DNA of 64,000 nucleotides, taken from positions 43,337,682 to 43,401,681 of the forward strand of contig NC_134982.1 in NCBI RefSeq assembly GCF_965638725.1. The letters run 5' to 3'. Of this stretch, positions 26,301 to 38,300 are shown in pieces. The notes beneath the pieces were generated by a model, which made no database searches, was not told the DNA's origin, and saw only the letters and a list, made by a program, of their open reading frames with translations. Position 1 is the first letter of the stretch. Every line of letters starts with the position of its first letter. The stretch comes from Aptenodytes patagonicus. Taxonomy: Eukaryota > Chordata > Aves > Sphenisciformes > Spheniscidae. The position numbers and the translations under genes are program-made.

Positions 26301-29300
26301 TTATCCCCTGCTCTGGTGTAGGCTTCCCATGGGCTGCAGTCCTTCGGGAAAACCTGCTCTGGCACAGGCTGTCCATGGGCCACAGCTACTTCAGCCCGTC
26401 CCTCTGCTCTGGCATGGGGTCTTCCCTGGGCTAGAGTGTGGGTATCAGCTCCACCATGGAGCACCTCCTCCTCCTCTGAGCCTGGTGTTCCCTCTGGTCT
26501 TTATCATTCTTTTTGTTCCCTCCTCTTCTGCCTGTCTGGCATTTTTTACCCTTTCCTAAATAGGCTTTCCCTGAGGCGCTGCCATCTCGGCTGAGGGGCT
26601 CAGCTGTGCCCTGCGGTGGGTCGGTTGGAGCTGTTTGGACCCAGCTGTGTCTGGCACAGGGCAGCCCCGGCCTCTCCTCACAGGGGCCACCCCACAGGCC
26701 CTGCTGCTACTAAATCCTTGCCACATACACCCAATAAATGCACACATATGATTTTTTTTTTTTAATAATGTTTTATGCAAATTTATTTCAAAATTGCATA
26801 GCTGGACAATGTATATGCATTGTAAGGGACTCTGAGAAGGATTGCGTTTGAATTAAGCTTTTGGTACTATTTAATTTTATTGCACAATGTAATGCTGTGA
26901 GTGGGTGTGTTTTTCTTTTCTGATGTAATTAGACAGGTATTCCTGTGAAAGTGACAGTAGAAAGCGCTTCTACATCTGAAACTGAAGAGACAGAAGATTT
27001 AGATGATGTTATCCATCATCCTGATTTGGCAAAATCATTAGAGAAGAGTAACGTAACAAAGTATCAACAATTACAGGTAAGAAGCATGTTCTGTGCCTTG
27101 AACTCCGCAAAGGCAAATTATATCAATTAAATCATGTTTTATTCAGAAAATTATGCTTAAGCTAATAAGCAGTCATGGAGCAGGACTTCTGAATAACTTT
27201 TAATTATCCTGCATTGTGTCACACAGGCTTCCGTTTCAAAAGATGTGTGTCAAATATTCCCTGGATTTCCAGTCTCTGAATAGTTCTAATGAAGATGTGT
27301 ATGCCATAAGCATATTGTCAAATCAGGGCCATAATAAGGAAGAAATTCACTTCATACACACAGCTGCAATATGCGTAATTTCTGTGTTCCAGTCTTGAAT
27401 CATGGTTCACAAATCTTTTGATCAGTGTTACTGCCTGTAGTATTTCCTTTATAGATGTAATTTAATGTTATTTCTAAGAGCTAAAATATTTTAATGATTG
27501 TTGTGTAAACATAATTAAAAAAAAAAACTGAAAGTGTGTTAAAGCTCCATTTTATAGTTAAGCTTGGTAACAAACTTTTTTCATTTGCCTTTTATTATTC
27601 CCTCTACTTCTTTGATAGTTCTAAAAAACTAGCAGTAGCAAGACTGACTATTGCTGTAAATGTGTTGACAAGAAATGTTCTTATAAAAGGAAGGGAGAAC
27701 AAAGGGTGTGTTTCAGTGGCTTAGTAGTGCTGCTGAGGTAATCTAACACTATTTTAAAGTGTTAAACACCCTCATGCAGAATAACTGGGTTGTTTCTGAA
27801 GTGTTAGGATTTGAATTTTGTTTGGGGAATCTGCTCTGCCTCCAAAAGAATACTGCTAAAAATAAGACCTATAGTCAGTCTGGTTTTGTTGGTGGTTGTC
27901 ATAAAGCACCACACTGGGTGAATGAACTGTTCATATGTATAAATATTAAGACCATATAGCTGTGTTTATGTAAGCGAAATGAAGTTGAAACTTAACTTGT
28001 TGCAGATCTATACGTACTGGGAGAGTTAGGGTGGCTTAGAGTTACTGTGGAAGGCAAAAGGACTGTACAAATACTGCATAACTAACTACCTGCCTTTTTT
28101 TCAGCCGATGCATACTTTTTCTTTAGGCTTACCCTTTTTCTCTCTAGAACTTTTGTTCAGGAAGATTTTCAAGGTTTTCACATGTTGCTGGGACTTAAAG
28201 TTGTATAGCAGCTTTCTTCATTGTAGGTGACTTCATATTACCGTTTGTGTGCAGTATGTTGACGTTGTGCTGTGCAGTGGCTTCAACACTCTTACCAAGA
28301 GCATTGAGTCTGGGATCATGGAATTCCATGTCACATGCATATTGCACCAAAAACTTCTATGCAGCAAGTACGGTGCTTTCAGGAAGCACTTGATGTATAT
28401 ATTCTTGGTATTAGAGAGGGAGGAATATTACTTTAAGGACACACTGCAGAGGCAGACAGTGTTTTGTGCTTTGGGGAAGGGTTGTCATACCGACCTACCT
28501 TGTCAGTGTTACCTGTAGCATTATGTATAGAACAACTGTAAGGAAGGGATAATTTGTGAGTAATTTGAGCTTCCTGGGAGGTAAAACTACAAATTTTAGG
28601 AATCTACTCCAAAATAGGTTCTAAATTTCCTGTGCATGTAGGGTCCAGATTTTTCTGATTTTCTGAATTTGAAAACCGAAATACTTTTTTAGGCCATGGT
28701 TGCATGCATATCCGACAGCACTGTTTAAGCAGTCTCAAACAGTTTCTGTGCCTCACCCATCCTGTTTGTTATGTTGATGCAAAGCACAGTTTCACATTAT
28801 GGCAGAACTGAACTAACAACTTGTCACCATTGAATTGTGAGGTCTATTTCCCCTCCCTCCCTTTCATTTTTCCATTTCTTTTTTTTCATTTCATTTTTCA
28901 TTTCATTTTTCCATTTCATTTTTCCATTTTCTTTTCCATTTCTTGCTTCAGTCTTTTTCTCTCTTGTGTCTTTTTTCATGTTTATCTGATCATAAGGCAA
29001 GTTGATTCAACTTGCTGATTTGAAGAAAACTCAGGTAGTTCAACAAGGAGAAATGCAAAGTCCTGTACCTGGGGAAGAACAGCCCCATGCACCAATATAT
29101 GCTGAGGGCAGACCATCTGGAAAGCAGCATTTCAGAAAAGGCCCTGGGGGTCATGGTGGACACCAAGTTGAACACAAGCCCTTGCAGCAAAGAAGGTGAA
29201 TGGCATCCTGGACGACATTAGGAGTAATGTTACCAGCAGGTGGAGGGAGGTGATCCTTCCCTTGTATTCAGCGCTGGTGAGGCCACACCTGGAGTACCGT

Positions 29301-32300
29301 GTCCAGTTCTGGGCTCCTCAGTACAAGAGAGACATGGACATACTGGACAGAGTCCAACGAAGAGCCACAAGGATGGTTAAGGGACTGGGGCATCTCTCCT
29401 TTGAGGAAAGGCTGAGAGAGTTGGAGTCTCCCTCCTCAGAGATATTAAAAAACCATCTAGACACGGTCCTGGGCAGCTTGTTGTAGGTGGCCCTGCTTGA
29501 GCAGGGGGTTGGACCAGATGACCTCCAGAGGTCCCTTCCAACCTCAGCTATTCTGTGATTCTGTGATATTTTTCCAGGTTAGTTTTCAGCCTTCTTAATG
29601 ACTCACATTGGCTTATGTGATTGGGTGCATTCCAGAACTGGAGCAGAGTAAATGGCAGAAGTCTATGGCCTACTACAGAGCTGCTTGGGTGGGGAGCTGA
29701 CTTGAGGAACTGATCTAGTGAAAAAGTAATCCAGTGTATTTGGCTGTAGCAGGCCTTGGCACAGCCCTTCAGTAAAGTGGGACAACCAACTGTGCTAGAA
29801 CGATGATGGGATTGCAGAATGGGAATAAACAGTAAGAGTTGGGAGCTGCTTAATCTGCCACTGTGCCGAAAAAGCTCTTCAAACATCCCTTGATGTGACT
29901 AAATGACCAGACTTTCACTTTAGTATACAAGTCCTTGAGAACTTCCCTGCATCCTTCTGCTCAAAAAGGGGCTTTAAGCGTACTGCTTAGTGAAACAATA
30001 TTAGTTGTATTTTCATTTTTAAAAAAAATCCCTTGGCTAACAAAAAGCTTAATTTCTGCTTAAATGAAAGATAAGAACTTATAAATACTCTTTCCTTCCA
30101 CTAGAGGGAATTTGAAATGTCAGAATTGCCTCTGATGAAGAATGTAGTTGAGGAAACTCCTGGATTTTGACATTTTAACTAAGGATATAAATGCTGAACT
30201 TCACCCTTAATATAGTTAGCAGGGTAGCTCTTTCTACACGTTAATACTATGTGAATTACGTAGAAGTAGAGATTGTACTATAACTCTTTTTTGAAAACAA
30301 GGACAACAATGTAATAAAGTAGAAAACCATGTCTAATTAGTTATTAAAGTTTTTTTATATTTTTAATTTTTAAACTTCAGTTTTATACCTCTGTCTAGTG
30401 TTGAGTAGTCATATTGCATACAGTAATTCTGAGGGCAACAGATTTTGTTGTTCAACTTCATCTTAAAGGCTGTCAGTGCTATCTTTCTGGACTACACTAC
30501 TAGAAGGGTGAGTCTTGTAGCTTGGATGTACATTTAGCTCTCTGATGTATTTTAATAAATTTTTTCTGCACAAAGACTAGAGGATTGTGTAAGCTAGTGA
30601 ATTTCTCAAAAGCAATCAAAGACTAAAGCTTACATATACTTGTAATTTAATGGTGACAAATATGTTTGCACAGGTGCAAGGCATATTCTTTTAAATGTAG
30701 GCTTCTGATACTGCTTATGAGGAGATGTAGCTGCAGTGTTTGTCAATCTTTTTGTGAAGTCAGCCCTTAACCATCAAATATTGTGTACATCTACAGTGTG
30801 ATAAATAAAGTTTAAACAAAACTACAAAACCTCCAAATTTCAGTTTAAAAAATCTTGATAATTTAACTGTTTTCTAAGCCTTTGCCTTTTGATAATACAA
30901 ACCAGCAATAATACAAACCAGCAAATTGAAGAAAAAGGTCACTGCTATCACCTTTAGATTTGTTGAAAATTTGTCCACAACAAATGTGGACAGATTTTCA
31001 ACAATTACAAAAATACTATAGAACTAAGGTTTCTAAAGTACAGTTGCTTGCCAAAAACCCCTACACCCTAGACACTTTAAGATACATATATACATACGTG
31101 CGTGCACCCTATAAATGGAACTGTAAGAATTCTTCAAGTCTGTGGTACCTGTGACTGATCTTCAAAGCTAGGTTACAGGATTCCAGCTTACATGTCAAGT
31201 TGTGACTGTAGAACGTTAATGTTGCTACTTTCTGTGCTGTGCTTCTGTATCTATAAAAGGATTTCTAGCTCCTATTATTTCCACACATTCTGAGGTAGAT
31301 TGCAGGACGATTGTGGTATTTGTCCATGCCTGGAGGTGATTTTGTTACATCATGGCAGTTAGATACTGTTGAATATCTTCCCAAAATACTGTCTTTGAAA
31401 TGTGGTTTTCACAGACTGAGAGTCTTCCTCGTGTGTTCAGATGATAAAGATGTGACTAGCTTTCTAGTTCCAGGGTTAGCTTGGTTGATGCTAGTCTAGG
31501 AATCTTAGGTGTGGGCTTCACTGGACGGTAGTGACAGACCTATAATCTTCACTCTGAGTGGTTGTCACTGGGAGTGCTATATCTAGAATATTTTAGAACC
31601 TGCATCTTTGAATCAGATGCAAAAGTCCCTCGCATCCTACAAGACCTGTGAGGACCTCTTTGCATTTGCAGAAGGATATTTTTACTATGCATTCTGTTGC
31701 ACACCAGTCTTCTCAGTTGATTGCTTGTATGAAGTACAATAGTATGCTCTTGAATAAGCTTTTGATAGTAAACAAAGGATTTCAGTACTATTTGGATCTT
31801 TGCTTCTCTGTAGAACTGATTGATAGGGTGTGTACAAAAAGCAGCGTCCTATGGTACATGAAGAAGCTTTGTATACTGTTAATTCATATAGGCTACCCTC
31901 TGAAAAACAGAGCAGCTTGATAATTTTAGCAGTTTTCACCTTTGGAAGCAGAAGACTGTGTTAAGGCATGCAAGAACAAAAATTCCTGTTTGTTCTTCCA
32001 CTTCAGATGCTGTAATTAAAGATGGTAATGCTCTGCTATGATACGAGAAAACATGGTGATTGCTTATCAAATCCTGACTACTGTTCACTGAAACTGAGAG
32101 ATTGACTACTTAGGACTAAAAGTTAAAATAGAAGTGTAGGCATCTCATGAATAAGACTAGAATGTATTTGTCAGATGTTTGGGCTTGTTTTTGTTGTTCT
32201 TAATTCAACACTAAGCTTCTTAACTCACTCCAACAGCTTGGGATTGTGAAAGACTTTTTCTGCTGAAGAACTAAGTGAAACCAATTGGAAGGAGTACAGT

Positions 32301-35300
32301 TCTTACAGTTCAGAATTTTGTATTCCTACTGCTGTAATAAGGAATAAAAGCCTGGATGAAGAATATATTCTGAAAATCTAGATACGGCTACTAAGGATTT
32401 TTTTTAGAGCCCAATTTGAGCTTTTGATGAGGTAGATGTATTTAGTTAAAAATTAGGTTTGAAAAGGTGAAGGAGAAGAAGAGGAAATAGAGAAGAACAT
32501 ACGCTCCTGATGGTAATGTCATAGGCCCAAGAGACTTGTGCTATAATCTCATGTTATCTATTGCTATATTGCAAATCTGTTAAGTGAATCACACTTACTT
32601 CATTTTCCTGTGTTAATTTTTTGCATCCTAGAGTTATGTACTGGTAGACCTTTGTCATGTATTTTTGTAGAACATATGCTATTGCTTGGAATGCCATGTG
32701 CTAGTTGTTAATTGGACATGTTGAGTTTTTGTATAATACTGCATGTTGAGCTGACATTTTGAGATAGATTTCATGATAGTTTATCTGTGTTATGATAGTT
32801 GGAGCTGGAAGAATGCATGGAAAAATTAAAGGAAGAACAAAGAGCCAGAGTAAAGGCTGAGGAACGGATAACGGAGGTAATGATACTTAACTGTTAATCA
32901 TCTTTACTTTTAAAGGAAGCACCAATCAAACTATCCACTTGCTTAATTAGGAGTAATTATCAATGACCTCTAATCTGGTAGCTTCCAGAGTTTCAGTTCA
33001 AAGTCACATGGATCATTTACTAGCCTAAGGGCAATGATGAAATCTGCGTTTAGTAATGTGTGTTTGTTCTCCTGATCCTATTCCAGAGCCTTGAACTCCA
33101 GGTCAAGCTACTCTTTCAATGTGTTTCATTCATTTGGTGTATTACTTATGATCTGGGGCATCCTGATGTTTGTTTTTCTCGAGGAAGTGATTAAATCTGT
33201 TTGCAGTTTGCAGCAGATGGATAGTTCTTTGAGGTCTCCCACCTTCTTTACCATGACTTGCGCTGAAAAGCTATTTGTTGCAAATGTTACTTAATTTGGC
33301 TTATTCTGTCCCTTTGATTTTTAAGTTTTGTTTCTGCAGGCAATAAAAATGTCAGATGGTTTTCTGCATAGCATGTCGGCCATAGCCATCACTTGTTGCG
33401 AAAGTGCAGTTTCGCATTATGACAGAACCGAACTAACAACTTGTCGCAGTTAAATTGTGAGGTCTATTTCCCCTCCGTCCATTGTTGCTGACCTAAAAAG
33501 ATCCTTTTGCATCAATAACCAGAATTTCTTGTAATAGAGTTGAGTGCAAGATAGTGTAAACGAATGGATTTGGTTCTAGATGTGATCTGGAGTAGAATGA
33601 AAGTGGTGGTACCCTTTGGAACTTGGAGCAAGAAGTGGCACCCCACAGCACAGGGGGCAGATATCCACAAAGGACTCTGCACTCTACAAGGTTCATTGTA
33701 GTCTTCTGGTGTGGCCATTCCCATCCTCCTGTAATGTGAAGTGCACCAGTAGGCTCTGCTGGATATCTGTTGTTTGAATTCTTAAATGCTTTGTAGGCTG
33801 AATACCTACTGCAACAAATCTTTCTCTGTCATGCTAGACTGCTTGGACCTAGCACCTTGTCTCAGGAGGATAAACTAAGTAGCAGTAATCTCTAAAATTG
33901 TTCATTTTGATGCTAGTTTAACAGCTACAGTGCACTACACAGATCTATAATTTTTTGTCCTTCTCTCATAAAAGATGAAAGAAGGAAAGCCTGAGGTAGC
34001 AGTGATTGCATAGCTGTAATCTTAAATCAGTATCTGAGTTAATGTTTCCCTCAAACACAAAACCTTGTATATCCTACAGTTATCATTCAACTTTCAGTTT
34101 GTCATTGATTTGATTAATGTTCAATGTGAAGAGAAATGGGATCATCTTAAACTTCCAATTTTGGGATGCACAGTGCAGGGGAGAGATACAGTAGTATGCA
34201 TTCCCTCTGATACAGAGGGGTGAATGTAAGGAGAGCATTGGCCTTCATTAAGGTTTTTATTAATAAAATAAATTATTTGGTGTTAATGTGTCATGTAATA
34301 CATGCAAAATAACATGATATGAAAGCTAATTTTTTTGCTTGCACTTGCTCTGCAACATTCTATGCATACTGAAGACAGTGCTGAGCCAGCACTTTTGTGT
34401 GCCTGCAGCAATTTCACTATGGTAGCATAGAATTGCAGCTGTGGATAAACAAACCTGCACAGAGCTCAGTGTAGCAGTGCCCTGAATATTTCTGGTACAG
34501 GCAGCTCTATATCAGTTATGTCACTTACTTTGGGTATTTCTCTTTGTGATACTACTCTATAGGCTTGCAAAAGTGGGGTTGGGTTTTTTGGTTTTCTTTT
34601 TTTTTTTTAACTGACAATGATAGAAAATACTTTACTTTTTTTTTTTTCCCCCCATAGCTGGAAACTGAAAATGCAAGATTAAGGAATCTAAATATCTCCC
34701 TATCTGAGGTTCTTCATGCACAGTCAGTAACCAACATGATTTTGGATGATGAAGGTGTTCTAGGCAGCATTGAGAACTCTTTCCAAAAGTTTCATGCTTT
34801 TTTAGACCTCCTTAAAGATGCTGGGTAGGTTGTCACTTTACTTAAGTCATACTGTTTCTGCTGAGATCTCTTTCCAAAATTATCCTCCCAATGAATTATG
34901 CTGCCTCTTCCCCCCAGATCTCTAGGACTGTACTCACAAAGAGCAAAGGAAGAAATAACTGTAGGTACCTACTGTTTAGTCTTTTCTCAGTGGGGAAAAA
35001 CGTGATCCAAGCACTGTCCAGCTGAATTCATGTCTCTGTCCTTGGGAAAGGCTCCCAAGAAGCCCATTCCAAAAGAGAAGAAAGCTTCTATCAAAGCGTA
35101 TTTCCAAGTCTTTATTGGATCACCTGAGGCTCTTAGCATTCCCATAATACGAAAGGCTCAAAATGCAGTTGAACTGGCTTCAGAAAGTGTCCTGTTGCCT
35201 TGGGCCCCCTTTTACTAATTGAAGTACAGAAATCTAGCTGGATGAATCTGGCCTCTGTACTTAAATTCTGGATTATTTATTATTACTTGAAATATTTTAC

Positions 35301-38300
35301 GGAGTATTGATTAAAGGCTCTACCACTGTACCTGCAGTTTCTCAGAGGATGGTTCATCCTTCCCATTTGTCAAAGAATTTCAGCTTAAGTCCTCAAACCT
35401 GTTTTGTAAAGCTTACGTAGCCAGGCGTGGCAATCTTGTTCAGGAGATTGAAGGAATGATATGAAGATATACTGTAGTCTACTCTGCATATTCAGGGAAG
35501 ACCACAGAAGACTTTATTTGCCCTCCCTGCCTCCTGCTTCCATCCACCTCCAAATTGCAATAATGTAACTTAATGTAAAGTTCACCCTGAGGCTGTGTTC
35601 TAATTTTGCGCCAATCAATTGGTAGAGTTGCCATTACTTTAAGAATGAATTTCAAACTTCGGAGGAAGGAAAAAATGCTCTCTCACTACATAAAAAAATA
35701 TTTTTTTCAGATGGGTCCTACATCTATTCGTGATAATAGGGAGCTGCTCTGAAAGCTACAGAATCCCAAACACAAAGACTGATCTTCTCAATAAGCTTCT
35801 GTTTAATGCTGTGCTATCAACTGATGGCTGCAACTTCTCACTTCTTATTGAGGCTTAAAACACCCACGTAGTAGGTTTGGCCAACTTGTAAGCTGGCAGG
35901 TGAAACAACATGACTGTATTTGTGAAGCATGTAATTGGATTTGGTTGTTGGAGATTATGCTAGGTCAGGAGATGTGTACCAATCTTCTGCTTGAATGATA
36001 GAGTTTTAATCTTTGTTCTGCCTGACAGGGAATCTGCTTGCCAGCATCCTGCTCTGGGATCAATGCTAACTGGGAGAACTTCATTCTTAGCCTCATAACA
36101 CTGAGTGACCACTGACAGTTTTGAACCTGCAGGCTAATTTGTGCAAAGATAGGAAAATAGCTTTAGCTACTTGTTTTCATCTTTATTAAGCTATTTTGGG
36201 CTTCTCAGAAAATAATGGAAAAACTATCTTCAAAGCTTCAAACAGATTCTGTTTCTTCTTCTGGTTTTGAATGTTTAGAACTTTTTATGTCATTTTCTAT
36301 TAAACTTTATTTTACAGACTTGGACAACTTGCTGTATTAGCTGGGATAGACCAGTCAGATTTTGGTCTTTTGGGGCATCCACAAATGAATTCTACTCTCA
36401 GTAAGCCTGCTAACATACTAAAGGAGAAGTCTTTTGAAGAAGAAAGACAAGAACATACCCAGAATAGCAAAGTAAGTCTATAGAGGGAATGCTAGTGGCA
36501 ATGTACTTGACGCTATTTAATGTACTTTTCAGCTGTTATCCCCCTCTGACTGAAAGTAATGATTACCAAATGATCCATGAAGTTACTGCAATCTTTTGCT
36601 GTAGCTGTATTTATACAGATTATAATAATTCAATGATTAATGTAAGCTTTTTAAGTGATTACCATTTGGAACAGAAACCATGGTATTTTGTAATGTTCTA
36701 AAGAAAGTGCTGGTGGTAATTATGTTGTTTCTTATTCTGAAATACGAAGTTCCAATAGTGGTATGCATCCATTAAAAATGGAAAATACCATAACTACGTT
36801 TTTTTAGAAACATTTAATAATGATGTATAGTGGTTTTAAAAAACTTAGCCTGGTAATAGAGGGTAGTACAATATGCCTATTGAAAAGCAGGAATTTTCTT
36901 AAGTTATTGCAGTGTATGTGTCCTGTCCTGTTAGATTTCTGTGTGGGCCATGCCATGAATTTCAGGCAACTATAAAGCTGCAATATTAACAACATAAGGT
37001 TTTAGTTTCTAGTCTGAAGTCAATAAATAGAAAACCTTCTGGATTATTCAAGGGAGGTACTAAAGTTCCCTCAAAAAAAAAAAAAAGAAAAAGACCAGGC
37101 TTAAGTTTTTAAGGCAATTAAAAATTAAGATACTGGCAGCCTACAACCTTGTCCAAGTTGGATAAAACTGTCATGCTAAGACTCATTCTGCATTCCAATA
37201 TGTTTCTTACACCCAATGTCTTCCCTATTAAGTGTTCCAAATTGCTCAAGAACACCATGAGCTTCTAAAACATGATAGTAAAAAGTGTTGGGTTTTTTTA
37301 ATGGTGTGCAAAGTGATTTCCAGTTTTGCAGTCTGAATCTGCTAAAATTATTCGGAGTAATAGAGTAATTCCCATTATAGGTTCTTTGACATTTGTTATA
37401 GTTTGGCTTGCCACAGTGTTTTCAGCTGATGGACTCTTCTGCACTGTGACATTAACTTGTTAATGCAGTTTGTTTGAATCATTGTTTTTCTAATTCATCT
37501 ACATTTAGAAGCCTGAGCTTAAAGTGTTTTTTAAGTATACATGGCAAAGGATGATTACAAAAAGCTTCAGCTAACACTTACACTACTCTCATACTTATCT
37601 CCTAGTATTGGTTAGTTTGGATTCTTGTAGCAGTTAGGTATTGTGGGATAGACTATTGGGATCACTGTACTGTGAACAAATGTAATGAATTGCAGGTATT
37701 TCAGGGTGATAAGACATGATTAGGCTTTGGCTGCTTCAGTGCAACTGACGCATTTCTGCAGTATAAAGTTCAAGCTAGCTGTGAAACTGTAATATGCCTA
37801 CTCTGTGTCATTATCACCCCAGCAATCTTCTGAAACTTGCTTGCTTTGAAAGGTAATAAAGGTTGTGTGATTGCTATTATCTCTGAATCTTTTCTACATT
37901 ATGTGAAGACTTTATTTTGCTATGCAGATTTTAGTATGTGGCAGTTGCAATACTGGATTTTTTTTTCTCTAGTTGCATCAGTATCTTCACTGGAATCTCT
38001 TATTTCAGAACAGAGCTGGGGACATCCAGATTTCTCTTCCTGGCACATTGCAATCCCAGATGGTTGTGAGTAACACCTTCTCTGCTCTTAGAGAAATACA
38101 AGAACTTCAGACTGCTGGGCAACAGTACCAGCCAGGCTCATGGAAGGAAAATGAAGCTCAAACAATTAATCAAAATAAAGAGGATAAGCCTCGAAATAGT
38201 ACTCCAACATTCTCTGAGAGGAGAGTCAAACAAAACGAACACGGAAAAGGACATCACTCAGCAAGGCAACTGGTTACCAGTCTGCATTCACTTTCTGATT

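Larger units (their letters stand above)
29568..32798 (+). other. CEP78 intron 11, distal part
   Basis: Apart from the 16-bp direct repeats and hairpin noted separately, AT-rich intronic DNA with no recognised element. Confidence 0.55.
32877..37972 (+). other. CEP78 introns 12-14
   Basis: Introns 32877-34657, 34825-36317 and 36472-37972. Besides the 80-bp unit at 33401, I see only T-rich tracts before acceptors and an A-rich run near 37071-37092. A lysine/proline-rich open frame at 35030-35218 has no recognised relative. Confidence 0.55.

Noticed and set aside
35030..35218. Lysine/proline-rich 62-codon open frame in CEP78 intron 13
   Set aside because: Not in phase with flanking exons, no good splice sites, and no homology that I recognise.
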